From Hypericum androsaemum (lineage: Eukaryota; Streptophyta; Magnoliopsida; Malpighiales; Hypericaceae), in the NCBI GenBank assembly GCA_963995505.1, contig OZ023185.1, forward strand, positions 13,279,691-13,343,690: a stretch of 64,000 nt of DNA, read 5' to 3'. A program made the translations under genes and the position numbers. Position 1 is the stretch's first letter. The number at the start of each line of letters is the position of its first letter. Under the pieces are notes generated by a model. The model was not told where the DNA came from. It searched no databases and saw only the letters and a list, made by a program, of their open reading frames with translations. Of this stretch, positions 53,715-64,000 are shown piece by piece.

Positions 53715-54075
53715 CAACCTCATTTTTAGTGATTCAATCCAGTTACACTTTCTCCAGACAACAGTGGCGGCGTGGAAATAGTGTGTATTACAATCTTCAT
53801 TGCATTTTCTCTTGCTCAAGAGTGTTCTCCAATTTCAAGCAGAATTCTCATTTCAAGTTTGTCAAAAAGTGATTCGCCTACTTGTCCAAAGCCTTCTGAA
53901 TGCCTCCCAAATGTTGAAGAAGTTTAGATTTCTTACAGACAATATGGCCAAAAACCCTTATGTTCAAATCCTTCACCTTTTCAACAAATAAAGCACACGT
54001 AGTAGGTAAGGGAGCATGAAGATCCAAAGAGTTTACCACAAACTCTAGGAACCTCAGACCCAACTAGTTTTTCTT
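53715..54075 (-). pseudogene. Second LINE, endonuclease-RT linker
   Basis: The minus strand (53878-54063) reads RFLEFVVNSLDLHA, then VEKVKDLNIRVFGHIVCKKS and KLLQHLGGIQKALDK, the FGNI..KK..LL..L.GIQ segment typical of plant LINEs just before reverse transcriptase. Confidence 0.7.
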
Positions 54076-54311
54076 TGGGCCTGAAGTGGATGATGACCCA
54101 TCAGCTATTGGAGGCACTTTGTCACATGGTCCTTTGTCTTGAAGCATAGTGTAGTCATTGGTGGTGTCAGGACCAATATGGTCCTCTTGTATAGTTGTGT
54201 TATGCTCTATACTCTAGTCCATCTCAGTATCCACAAAGAGAACATGGAAGCCAGCAGCCTAAAGGGTAGCTGTGAGGCCTTACTTTTCACTTGCCCAGTG
54301 CGAACAGTTTC

Positions 54312-54840
54312 CTAATTTGTGATTGTGGCAGTAGTAGGGAATGAGGCCAAAGTTGGATTTCTATTTCTCTGTTTCTTTTGCACCACCATCCAAGCTCCAA
54401 AATTATTTTCTAATTCAGGACAAACTGATGCTCTTGGTTCTACCGGTATCGGCGGTGGGACGACATCCTCCTCCAGCCAGCCAGAAGCTACTTTTTGCTG
54501 AGCAACACAACCACTGGAGTAATGGCCGTAGAGCCCACAGTTGTAGCATATCTGATGCAGCCCCTCATATTGGAGCTGGTGAGTTATTCGACATGCTCTA
54601 ATTTTAGACATCAGCGGTTTGTGCAAGTCTATCTCAACGCAGATTCTATCAAATTCTCCCCTTTAACACTCCTCCATCATCGTGTCGATGTGAATCAGCC
54701 GGCCAATGTGACATGCCAAATTATGGAGGAAGTTCGCATTATCTATCTCAATGGGCAAGTTAGAGATTATAACCCATGTCATAACCTACTGAATTTTCTC
54801 GCGGTAAGATTTTGACGAGGCTGGTGGTCGCAGCCCTACA
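54312..54840 (-). pseudogene. Second LINE, ORF1 zinc-knuckle region
   Basis: A minus 104-codon frame preceded by a further readable part: ACHIGRLIHIDTMMEEC, RGEFDRICVEIDLHKPLMSK, LQYEGLHQICYNCGLYGHYS and SGCVAQQ. The CCHC knuckle (C-Y-N-C-G-L-Y-G-H-Y-S-S-G-C) is intact, and the VEIDL.KPL wording is the DUF4283 type of plant LINE ORF1. It is better preserved than ORF1 of the first LINE. Confidence 0.8.
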
Positions 54841-55149
54841 AGAGGCCGATGGGGGCCTTGCACTAAGTATGATTTTTTTACCATATATATGTGTGTATTT
54901 GTCTCTCTAATTCCAACAACAACAACAAACATCAAACAACAAAACATTAAAGGGAAAATTACTCTCAAGTCTCTCGGGTTTGCTTAAATATACTCAAAAA
55001 TCCTCCCTGTTTCAAAAATGATCATGTTGTCCATCTTGTTTGATTTTATTATACTTTCGGGTCCCTAGCTGACGTCATCAGATTTTTTTTCATTTTTTCA
55101 ATAAAATGACAAAAATACCCTTCACATATACAAAAAAATTGTAATACCT

Positions 55150-56613
55150 AATCTATAAGAATTAAACTTAATTGAACTTAATCAAGTCTGCTATGTTATC
55201 CGGTAAAATAAATATGAGAAAATGTGGCATCTAATTAAATTATCCGAAATAAAATGTAACTATAAAATGGGTTGAGAATCGTAATATACATATATCCTAT
55301 TATAAAATGGGATAAGTAACAAGACTAGTAAGTTCTCAAAATTTCCACCGATATAATTAATGTTCATAAAAAGGTAGCAATTGACGAAATAACAAAGAGA
55401 TAAAATCAAGTTTGGATAACTTTAACTAGGATTAGAATAAAAGAAAATTAAGATTGATAAAACAACAACAATGGAAGTCGTCAAGAAGAGGCTGAAATTT
55501 GTACTAACTAAATCTGTATCAAAATTGAATGGATATGACGTAGAAGCATTAGAATGGATAAGGACCATGAGAATAAAAAGTAAAACGTGGCAAAATAAAA
55601 GAAGGTAAAAAGAAGAGTAAAACGTGGAAGTAAGAGAAATTGACACAAATGCAAAAGTAAAACATGAGGTGGTGTATTTTACTTGTTTAAGAGATTAAAA
55701 GTAGTTGAATTGTAAAAAAAAACTCCAAGACACAAATACTAGAGGCAATAAGGTAAACACGCCAGGAAAAGAAAATAAGAGAAAACCATAGAAAAAAGGA
55801 GGAAAAGAAATGACAAGTTCACCTCACTTAGGAAGACATCGGAAATCACATGTGTAAGGTAATCTTTAATACTTCTAATATTACTTCTCATAATGGAATT
55901 AGTAATTATTTATGGAAACAACTATTAAATAAAGTCAATTAGTAGAAAGTCAAGTGAGAAGAAAAAGATGATAGATAAAGGGGATGAGAAAGGATAAGTC
56001 GTTACGATGTATGATTTTCAAGTTAGATTATTTGTTTACTAAGCAAGAGTATTAAGAGGTAAAGGAAGGAAAAATTAAAGGAAGGGACGATGCAGATATT
56101 GGAAAAATTAGTGAATATATATATATATATATGCATACATATATATATGGGTGTTGATTTAGTTTGATCGAAAGAAAAAGAAGATAATGAGCGAGATGAA
56201 AAGAGAGGATGAAGCGAGTGCTTAGGTATGTTTATAAGTTAGATGAATTTCTTGGAAGTAATTAAATAAGTTGGATGAATTTCTTCAAAGTAAATAAATA
56301 AACAAGTAGATATTATTAATTATGTTTGGAATTTGAAGGCGAATCGAGCTACTAGTGATGATAGAAATAATATACTATGGCTGTAATTTTCATACAGATT
56401 AATTGGATGAGGGATTCAAGGATAATTTTAAAGAATGAAACTGCATTAGTGAAAATTGGAACCAATAAGAAGATAACTAAACTAGTGAGCCTAAAATAAA
56501 GTTCGTGTCAAATTAGTTGACGAATTTTAATGTAACAGGTTTGGGGATAGATATACTTCCAAGATGGAGAACTTTGAGGAAAAGATCAAATTGAATGGGA
56601 AGACCTTTACGTA
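55150..56613. other. AT-rich interior of the large MULE
   Basis: Purine-rich, AT-rich DNA with a short (TA)n tract at 56117-56150. No gene recognised. Confidence 0.45.
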
Positions 56614-56621
56614 TCAAAAGG

Positions 56622-57353
56622 TAGGGGTGAGCCAAAAACTCGCAAAACTGCCAAACCGACCGACCGCCAAACCGACCGACCGCCAAAATTGAAACCGCAG
56701 CTCCAATCGGTTTGGTGGTGCGGTTTTAAACCGACACCGAATTGGTGCGGTTTGGTTTCGGTGTTGGTTTAAAACCACACCGCAAAACCGCACTTAAAAC
56801 TAATAAGAGTTTAATTATATATGCTCTCCTGCAACCTTTTCATCCACTAACATTATTGTGCTCATTTAATTTGTGAGAATTTTTTTTAATGTGTTGATTG
56901 TTGTTAGTAGACAGTGACTTCGGGGGAAAAAATATAATTCTGTATGATTTTGGAGTAGTGGCTTAGGAGTGAGCTTGCTGTGTGTTGGTCTCAAACCACA
57001 CCGAGCGACCGTGAATCGATAAATTGAAATGATGTCGTTTTAGTATGTGTATTGTGTGAAAAATGACGTCGTTTTGTTTTAGTATATAAACCTTTTTTTG
57101 TCCCATAAATGTCGTGTGTGAAAAATGAGGCTTCTTTCCAAATTTGGGCCCACTAAATGGGCTTAACGAAATGGGCCAAATTTTTTGGTGCAAACCGCAA
57201 ACCGCACCATAAAACCGCAAAACCATCAAACCGCACCACCGTGGTTTTTTTCAAAACCGCCACACCGACGGTGCGGATTTTCGCAAAACCAAAAGTGTGG
57301 TTCGGTGTGAATTTTCACACCGACACGGCAAAACCGCACCGAACTCACCCCTA
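56622..57353. mobile_element. Non-autonomous hAT element (732 bp)
   Basis: Perfect 8-bp flanks TCAAAAGG (56614-56621 and 57354-57361); ends TAGGGGTGAG / CTCACCCCTA. Both subterminal regions are dense in AAACCGCAC/GGTGCGGTTT motifs in opposite orientation. Its termini match the hAT element at 49259, although the subterminal motifs differ. Confidence 0.9.
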
Positions 57354-57977
57354 TCAAAAGGTGTATGATCTATAAAGATAGTCGTCAAGCTGAAATCGGT
57401 AAACAAATAATATGTGACTCGTACTTTATTTGGCATACTCTATTTATTTGTCATGATCTTAATTTGGTACTTTGAATGCATATTGTGGATTTGCCATATG
57501 AGCATTATAATGTGACATTATGACTTGCGAGAGTTTGGTTAATTGGCCCAGATGGGGTACTTTATATGTTTGATATGTTTGGAGCATATGGATTTGCTAT
57601 GATATGAAAGTCTATATGATATGGATGACTCCGTTATGTGATATGGACGACTAGTAGGCAGATCTACTCGTGACCAACCAGGTATGTTAGCATATGTGCA
57701 CATATACTAAGGATACAATAGATTCTGATATGATAGGATTGCCTTCCGGTGGGCGGAACTATTTGGCCGATGAGGTTGGTCTGATATTGCCTTCCGGCGG
57801 GCGGAACTATTTGGCCGAGGAGGTGGGAGTGACACCATTTAGATTCTGCCGAATATTCGTCCAGTTCTGTGATTTAATTTTGGAATTATGTGTTCATGTG
57901 TCAAATTAAGTGACGGTATGGGACGTTGCATAGTTTGCTCATGTTTATGTGCCTTTGTGATTATATGTTAATATTTA

Positions 57978-59357
57978 GGGCAAATTACCCTCACATCCCT
58001 GAGGTTTGGTCACCCTCCCCCAGGGTCCCTGACTTTTGGAAAAAGATTGTCCCGTCCCTAAGTTTTGACGATAATAGACTCTCGGGTCCCTAGCTGACGT
58101 CATCGACTCTTTTTTTCATTTTTGATCATAAAAATGACCAAAATACCCTTAAATAAAAAATAAATTTTTTTACCTTCTTCAACCTTTTACCTCCCCCTCC
58201 CCCTCCCGCTCCCGCTCCCCCCCTCCTTCCCCTCTCCCCCTCCCACTCCCTCCCTCTCCCCCTCCCGCTCCCGCTCCCCCCTCCTCCCCCTCTCCCCCTC
58301 CCGCTCCTGCTCCCCCCCTCCTCGCCCTCTCCCCCTCCCGCTCCCGCTCCCGCTCCCCCCCTCCTCCTCCTCTCCCCCTCCCGCTCCCTCCCTTTCCCCC
58401 TCCCACTCCCGCTTCCGCTCCCCCCTCTCCCCCTCCCGCTCCCTCCCGCTCCCCCTCCCCCCCTCCTCCCATTCCCTCCCGCTCGAGATCTCCCCGCTCG
58501 AGATCTCCCCGCTCGAGATCTCCCCGCTCCCGCTCCCCCCCTCCCCCTCACCCCCTCCCGCTCCCTCCCTCCCTCTCAACAATCGCCAACCGCCTCAGGG
58601 CCTCTGTGGCCACCTTCGTCGAGGCCCAATCCTCGCTCTTCAGGAACCCAACCAGGCACGCCGCCACCCCCTGATCTGTGCTCCCAAAATCGACCACCTC
58701 ATCTCTACCGCCGCCGACACCGAGATCCGCGACCTAGTCGCCTACATCTTTGCGAAAAAGTTCCTCATCCCTATTCAAGATTTAGAAAAGGAAAAAAAAC
58801 CCTCCATCTTCACCGGCGCCGACGTAACTCTGTTGCACCTTGAGCGAAAAGAATGGAGGGATCTGCCTTGACGACCTGTCGTCGGTAACGGAATGTACCA
58901 GCTGGCTCGAAAGGCATTGACCTTGTCAGAAGGCTGAGCGGCGATGCGGGCTCAAACAGTGAGTCCGAGAAGCGAGGAAGGATGGGAGCGAACTGAGCTT
59001 GAAGTTCAATTAATTTGTCGAAGACCAAGGGTGTCGTTTTCGGATGAACTTGCCCAGATCAGGGAGGGGGAGAGGGAGGGAGCGGGAGGGGGAGAGGGGA
59101 AGGAGAGGGGGAGCGGGAGCGGGAGCGGGAGAGGGAGGGGGGGGTAAAAGGTTGAAGAAGGTAAAAAAATTTATTTTTTATTTAAGGGTATTTTGGTCAT
59201 TTTCATGACCAAAAATGAAAAAAAGAGTCGATGACGTCAGCCAGGGACCCGAGAGTCTATTATCGTCAAAACTTAGGGACGGGACAATCTTTTTCCAAAA
59301 GTCAGGGACCCTAGGGGGAGGGTGACCAAACCTCAGGGATGTGAGGGTAATTTGCCC
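57978..59357. mobile_element. Small Pack-MULE nested in the LTR (1380 bp)
   Basis: Flanks TAATATTTA (57969-57977) and TAATATTTT (59358-59366), 8 of 9. About 215-bp terminal inverted repeats starting GGGCAAATTACCCTCACATC on both ends, with shared GGACCCGAGAGTC and GAGTCGATGACGTCA-type segments. The interior is a long CT-rich low-complexity run (58180-58580) on the left, a mirrored GA-rich run (59060-59145) on the right, and a coding-like piece between them. Confidence 0.9.
58580..58870 (+). pseudogene. Captured gene fragment in the small MULE
   Basis: Plus strand reads TIANRLRASVATFVEAQSSL and FRNPTRHAATP, then after a one-base shift KIDHLISTAADTEIRDLVAY, IFAKKFLIPIQDLEKEKKPS and IFTGADVTLLHL. 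Protein-like composition and GC content unlike the surroundings suggest a captured exon. Family not recognised. Confidence 0.4.
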
Positions 59358-59970
59358 TAATATTTTTTCATCTCGTAAGTATGACTTTATGATACTGTAC
59401 ATGTCTGTATGATTCAATTGCCATGTTAGTCATATGCATATGTTAGGTATATTTGTGCATTGAGTGGTTAAATAAATTACGATGCATATGTTATTTATTT
59501 ACGGGGTGTTCTAAAACACTCACCCTCCCCCTCTCACCAGTTTTGTAGGAACTCGTACACGAGTTATGTTGGTCCAGAGATCTATTCTGATCGTGTCTAG
59601 TCCACTTTGTTCTTTGGGACTGGTCTTGGGGTATCTGGTTTGTATTTTGCTCTTTGATCTAGAAGCTCCGTAGTTACACAATTCATTTTGATCTTAGGAT
59701 AAATGTAAAGAATAATTATCATCTCGAATTTGTAAACATGTATGATTGGTAAAGTTAAAATACGTTTGAGGCTGGCTAGAGTCATTATGTTTTGTAAACG
59801 GATTAGGGTCTAGCGCCAGTCACCGACCATCGATTTGGGTTGTGACAAAAGTTATCTTCGGCCTCGTTATTGGCCCTTCTCGCTGACGATAAACTCAGCT
59901 CCGATGCCAGAACTGGATCGAAGAACAAGCAAGCAGACTTCGACTTCACCGTCGTCTCCACCTCGTCGAT

Positions 59971-60300
59971 GGCAAGCCCTCACCTCGGCCCTGGTCTAAA
60001 TTCTTCGACGGTGTGACCACCGACTCCTCTTTCTCGATTGTCTCTAGTGGCAACGAGGACTCCTTACACCTCAACGACGGCAAGCCCTCACCTCGGCCCC
60101 GGTCTATGTTCTTCGATGGCGTGACCGCCGACTCCTCTTTCTCGATTGTCTCTGGCGGCGATGAGGACTCCTTCCACCTCTGTGACGGCAAGCCCTCACC
60201 TCGGCCCTGGTCTATGTTCTCCGACGGTGTGGGTCTATGTTCTTCCCCGACCCGCTTAACAATTACTTCCAAAGGAAAATTAAAAGCAACAATTGTTGGG
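59971..60300 (+). repeat. Three in-frame 108-bp (36-codon) coding-like repeats
   Basis: GGCAAGCCCTCACCTCGGCC recurs at 59971, 60079 and 60187, exactly 108 bases apart. The plus reading is GKPSPRPWSMFSDGV, then DSSFSIVSGGDEDSFHL per unit. The minus reading is also open, so the sense strand is uncertain. The unit length keeps frame, and most differences between units change single residues. It lies inside the right part of the large MULE and is probably captured exon sequence. Confidence 0.5.
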
Positions 60301-60339
60301 TTGTTTTCTGTGGTTCGTGAGTTGGTTGCTCGAGAGGGT

Positions 60340-60640
60340 TAATTTTTTTAGGTCACGGGCCCTGAGGAAGCTATTGACGATGGAGGAGAGACCCAAGCGG
60401 GTGCTATTGGCGGAGACGGTGACAGTGGTGGCCTGAGCCTTGAACAGCCGCTTCATTTTTCCACAAACCAGACCTGAACTCGCTTCTCCTCTCCTTCGGC
60501 TTCCATGCCAACCCCTTTCTGGATATTGAGTTGTTAGGACGAGGGAGAGGTGGTGGTGGTGGGGATCGTTGGTGATGAGTTGTTCCCGGCACCGGACGAG
60601 AATTTCTGGTGGTGGGTCGTCGGGGAAGAAGGTAGGAGAT
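60340..60640. other. GC-rich captured-like segment at the right end of the large MULE
   Basis: GC-rich, with a 62-codon minus frame and a GGTGGTGGTGGTGG run. It abuts the right terminal inverted repeat. No family recognised. Confidence 0.3.
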
Positions 60641-60845
60641 AAGTTTTACCTTTTTTTGTTTTGAAGGGTATTTTGGTCATTTTATTGACAAAAATGAAAA
60701 AAAGAGCTGCTAACTTGCGACAGGGACCTGAAAGTATAATAAAATCAAACAAGAGGGACAACAAGACCATTTTTCAAACAGGGAGGACTTTTGAGTATAT
60801 TTAAGCAAATCCGAAAAACTTGAGAGTAATTTTCTCAACATTAAA

Positions 60846-61690
60846 TTATACTCTCTCTCTTATTTTTTAGGGTATACTCCCTTAACACAGTGTTTTTTGG
60901 TGGTAAATTAACGCAGTGTTGTAGGTAAACCTGGTCATTGTTAGAATCCAATTCGTGATTTGATTCGATTCGATTCGTTGTCGATTCGATTCGATTCGTT
61001 CTCAATTCGATTCGAATTCGTCAAGAAACAAATTGAATACGGTTTAAGATTTCTACAATTTGTCAAACTGGTGAATTGAATTCGAATTCGAGTTTCGAAT
61101 TTGATTCGAGTCCAATTCGTGTAATTTTGATTAAAATTTGTCCATATTATGGAATTTTTTTAAGAAAGTACCAAGAAGTATTTATATTACTATCTAATTA
61201 TGTCATCAAGTAGAGCAAAAGATACGTAGGTAACTTAATTTGGTACATTAAATGCAAGTCAAAATTTTAATTTATTTCTTTTTCCCAAAAAATGTTCAAT
61301 ATTAAACCTAAATTTTGAAATACATCAAAAAAATACAAAATTTTTGAATTTTTTCAAAAACATTACAAAAATTTGATATTTTTAAATTTTTTTTATTCAA
61401 TATTAGAATTAACGAAATAATTTGAATTCAATTCAAATTTGAAGAATCATAATTCGTATTCGATTCGACTTTGGACGAATAAGATTTAAAATTTTGATGA
61501 ATTCGAATTTGACCAAATTCGAACCGTGTATACTTGTCTAAATCAAAAGAACCAAAACACAAAACAATTGTCTTGTCTGAACTATCCCTAAAACGTGCAG
61601 TTTATTATTGATTCCTCTTCTCCGGCGGTTAACTTTCCATCTCCCCTCCCGGGCAACCCTAAAGTAAAACCCCGGAGACAGAGAGAAGCC
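60846..61690. other. Intergenic, rich in GATTCGATTCG/GAATTCGAA repeats
   Basis: Short GATTCGATTCGATTCG and TTCGAATTCG motifs cluster at 60955-61130 and in inverted form at 61430-61530. This is a common layout of small hAT-like elements, but I find no clear terminal repeat or target duplication. Confidence 0.4.
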
Positions 61691-61711
61691 GAGTAAGAAA
61701 GAAGTAACAAG

Positions 61712-63136
61712 ATGGCGGGGGTGTCCTTGGAGTGCGGGCCCCTCTTCACTCCAGTCGAGGAGGCTCCGGACCTCTCCGATTCCACCGCTTGTGGGACGCC
61801 CCGCCTCTCAACGCCGGTACGTCACCCTACCCGGTGGTTTTTCTGTTTCAACTTTCGAATCGGAATCATTGTTTTCTGGTTTTTTTTTAAATTGGGCTTG
61901 GATTATTGTGGATATTTGTTGGTTTGCGGGTTGGCTGGAAGTAGTTATTTGGTGGTTTATCGGTTAGGGTTTTGTGGGAAAGTTGAGTGCTCTTTTGAGG
62001 GCGGTTTGTCGGTTACTCGGGTTTCCGGGTTCTGGGTGAATCAAAGATGAGGGTTACTTTTTGGTTGCTGGATCCGTTTTTTGGTTTGTTATAGAAGGGT
62101 CTCGGGATCTAGATATCGGATGGTGGAGACTACGAGCTGTTGTTCCTTCTGATCTTGTGAGGTTTTTAGTATATAGTTGCTTGCTACATTCGGGTTTTAG
62201 CAGGGTTTTTCGTTTTTGGTAGGTTAGCCTCGTGATTATCAGAGGCCAATCTGTTGCAGGTTTTGCTGTTGTTAGAGCTGTTGGTTTTTCATGCTCGCAC
62301 AACCCGATTTAAAAGCTTGTTTATGGGATGATGATGGTTGGGACTTTCCGGGATTTTAGTTTCTTCCATTGTTGATTCATATTCTGGTTTGGAGACTAAC
62401 TCCGGATTCTTGTTTTGAATGAAGGAAATTGATTTGGATAGTGAAAGGATTGATCATACAGAAACCGAGGACCAAATTGCCAAGGTAGGAAGGCAGATGA
62501 GTTTAGAGGTTGCAAAGGTTGATTTGGATGTGGACCAGCCCGTTGGTGCAAGCTCTTGTAACGTACCTGAAGGTACTGTTACTGGATCCGTTTCAACTTG
62601 TTTCCCTGCTCTTTATTCTGGTTCGTCTTATATAGAAGAAGCATATAGAAGTATTAGCGGTTAGATGACAATTAGTTGTTCATTCCTGGCACAGTTCCTA
62701 CTTCGTTGTTTAGATTATGTACAGCGTGCCAGGTTATTTTTCTCGTGCCAATTTCGGCAGTAGTTTTATATTGCCCAGTTTCTTAGCTTTGCTATTCTCA
62801 CCCTTTTTATTTCCTTGTTCTCGGACATGTCTTTTGCGGCAGTTTACTGCATTGTTCTTTCTTGCTGATTTATCTCTCTTTATTTTTTTTTTCATGTGCC
62901 CATCAGATAAAGTTAACCTTCTGTTTTTTTTATATTCTAGAGCTGTCCTCTAGCTTATGCTAAAGATAATTCTCTATCGCATGCTTCAGCACGTTGTTGG
63001 AACATGTTACCGAGAAATGGTTGCTCTATTAGCTACCAAAAAGCTTGAGGAACTTGAAGCAATGGGTTCCCCTACAGAAAAGGAAACTATCGTACCACGA
63101 AGCTCAGATGAGCTTATCTCCCTTGTAGATGTTTAG
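61712..63136 (+). CDS. Unrecognised plant gene, three-exon model (129 aa)
   Basis: Exon 1 61712-61816 (MAGVSLECGPLFTPVEEAPD to STP, donor GTACGTCA); exon 2 62425-62562 (EIDLDSERIDHTETEDQIAK to GASSCN, donor GTACCTGA); exon 3 62990-63136 (HVVGTCYREMVALLATKKLE to SLVDV and TAG, acceptor GCTTCAG). All stay in phase. The sequence is acidic with a short C-terminal helix. Another donor ten bases later in exon 2 (GTACTG) would put the third exon out of frame. An acceptor at 62953 would extend exon 3 by 12 codons. GC-rich start context, T-rich introns and sharp splice sites support a real gene. A further acceptor at 63980 suggests longer isoforms or a following exon beyond the window. Confidence 0.55.
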
Positions 63137-64000
63137 TGTATAACTCTCCCCGAGATTGTGGCGTTAGCAATGGCTGTCTATTCCAGTGCTTTGTTATTTT
63201 GGAAATTGTGCAGCATGAGAAGAAAATTACATTTGGGAACTAAATGGCATTGCAATTGTGCAACAGTTAGGTTCAAGGCTTTTACCAATGACCTTCTATT
63301 CTAATGCTTTAGTACCACGGAGGAATTGAGTAGCATGAGAAAATAATTATTTTTTAGTTAATAAATGAAACTTCTATCAGAAATCTATTAGGTTATTGTG
63401 AATCGGTTAGGTGTACTTTGGAAACTAAATGTCATTGCTATCGTGGATCAGTTAGGTAGATATGCCTCGGCCCATTTCTGATTGAGAATCAGAATGATTA
63501 TGCACTTCTTCTGTTTAGCTTGGAAGAGGTTCTGATTGTGTCTTCAATATCTGTTTATTGAGGACATTTAGATGGAGTGATGCAGCTTCATAACTTTTGC
63601 AAGAACTGCTATGTTTGAAGATTCAAAACACGGCCCATTAAGAACTGCTATGTATTTAAGATTCAAAATGTGTAGATTGTTAAATTTTAGGAGACACAAG
63701 TAAAGACGTATTTCAAGTGGCTTTTGTGTTTGAGAGTAATCAAGCTGTTTCAAATTTTGCGCAATACCGAAAGCATGATCCATGCTGGTCTCTGTAAAAT
63801 AGTTATGGGCAGTCTGATTAAATTGATGAGTAGAGCTTTTCAATATGGTTCCCAATTTTCATCAAACAAATTTTTGGAAGCTCGTTGGCCTAGTTTCTGT
63901 TTTCCTGTTGATTTCTTCCGAAAGGTCCTATATATTGTTGCTGTTCATATTCTAATATCGGCTATATATTCTTTCAGGTAACAGTAGTCTGGAGGCAGCT
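63137..64000. other. 3' region or intron of the edge gene
   Basis: No frame with family signal until TTCTTTCAG at 63972-63980, followed by an open VTVVWRQL reading to the edge, which may be the next exon. If so, 63137-63980 is an intron or alternative 3' untranslated region. Confidence 0.4.

Larger units (their letters stand above)
51945..54850 (-). mobile_element. Second LINE fragment (minus), split by a solo LTR
   Basis: Minus-strand order: ORF1 zinc region (54312-54840), linker before reverse transcriptase (53720-54063), and the start of reverse transcriptase (51945-52228). Most of the endonuclease is missing, and the copy stops in early reverse transcriptase. Loss of the 3' end is unusual for LINEs, which normally truncate at the 5' end, so a later deletion or rearrangement is implied. 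Confidence 0.75.
57362..59847 (+). mobile_element. Gypsy-like LTR sequence, interrupted by a small MULE
   Basis: Two near-identical 50-bp direct repeats around 57735-57825 (ATTGCCTTCCGGTGGGCGGA / ATTGCCTTCCGGCGGGCGGA), a segment AACACTCACCCTCCCCCTCT near 59515 and an end GGGTTGTGACA at 59847 are typical of plant Del/Tekay-type gypsy LTRs. The left border and a target duplication are not found, so it is probably truncated. Confidence 0.4.
54952..60836. mobile_element. Large MULE (5885 bp) with perfect 9-bp target duplication
   Basis: Flanks AACATTAAA at 54943-54951 and 60837-60845 are identical. Terminal inverted repeats of about 190 bp: left GGGAAAATTACTCTCAAGTC, right reversed GAGAAAATTACTCTCAAGTT, with shared TTTGCTTAAATATACTCAAA, CCTCCCTGTTT and AAAATGACAAAAATACCCTT-type segments. 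The interior holds a hAT element, gypsy-like LTR sequence, a smaller MULE and a 108-bp coding-like repeat. No transposase is seen. Confidence 0.9.

Noticed and set aside
54319..54815. Plus-strand frames of 60-106 codons
   Set aside because: Shadows of the LINE ORF1 zinc-knuckle region on the minus strand.
58126..58582. Three overlapping 97-141-codon Gly/Arg/Glu frames on the minus strand
   Set aside because: They are translations of a pure C/T low-complexity run; all three frames are open for that reason.
60955..61530. A third hAT-like element built of GATTCG/GAATTCG motifs
   Set aside because: Motif layout is suggestive, but I found no terminal inverted repeat or target duplication, so it is listed only as intergenic repeat-rich DNA.

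Overview
The window is nuclear DNA of a flowering plant, probably a eudicot. It is AT-rich and carries intron-bearing plant genes: a complete VPS38/UVRAG-like gene and captured exons of BZR/BES1 and PWP1 type. Most of the rest is transposable elements and their debris. I see no bacterial operon, CRISPR array, tRNA or rRNA. All calls come from reading the sequence; no database search was run.

Layout. 1-2340: AT-rich, no recognised gene. 2340-11165: tandem segmental duplication (unit about 4.4 kb, roughly 2.5 copies) made of paired ~185-bp repeats and decayed exon-like fragments, some in inverted orientation. 11221-11275: (TA)n. 13060-13275: a scrap of Mutator-like (MULE) transposase. 13280-19297: a decayed Copia element inserted beside it. 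18749-25700: a second duplication (offset about 4.04 kb) that doubles a Copia LTR end, a small PAH-like minus-strand gene and the left end of a MULE; a gypsy-like LTR fragment lies between the copies. 25424-29194: a MULE carrying a chimera of PWP1-like and BZR/BES1-like exons, itself invaded by a three-LTR, two-interior retroelement.

30168-33624 (minus): VPS38/UVRAG-like gene, six exons, 360 codons, the only clearly intact host gene. 34423-36150: MULE-like end, GRF zinc-finger relic and other debris. 36162-38519: gag-only (TR-GAG-like) retroelement with a 694-codon open frame. 38759-40186: MULE filled with a 22-bp minisatellite. 40460-51230: LINE on the plus strand, split by a very young Copia (40966-45860, one in-frame stop) and a hAT element (49259-50066). 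51945-54850: second LINE on the minus strand, split by a solo LTR (52234-53709). 54952-60836: a 5.9-kb MULE with a perfect 9-bp target duplication, containing a hAT element, gypsy-like LTR sequence and a smaller MULE. 61712-63136 (plus): an unrecognised three-exon gene model near the right edge.

The genes do not form a pathway. The logic of the window is nested insertion and duplication. Target-site duplications can be read for two LTR elements, two hAT elements and four MULEs, so the relative order of many insertions can be worked out. The main biological interest is exon capture by MULEs, the duplicated PAH-like gene and the gag-only retroelement.
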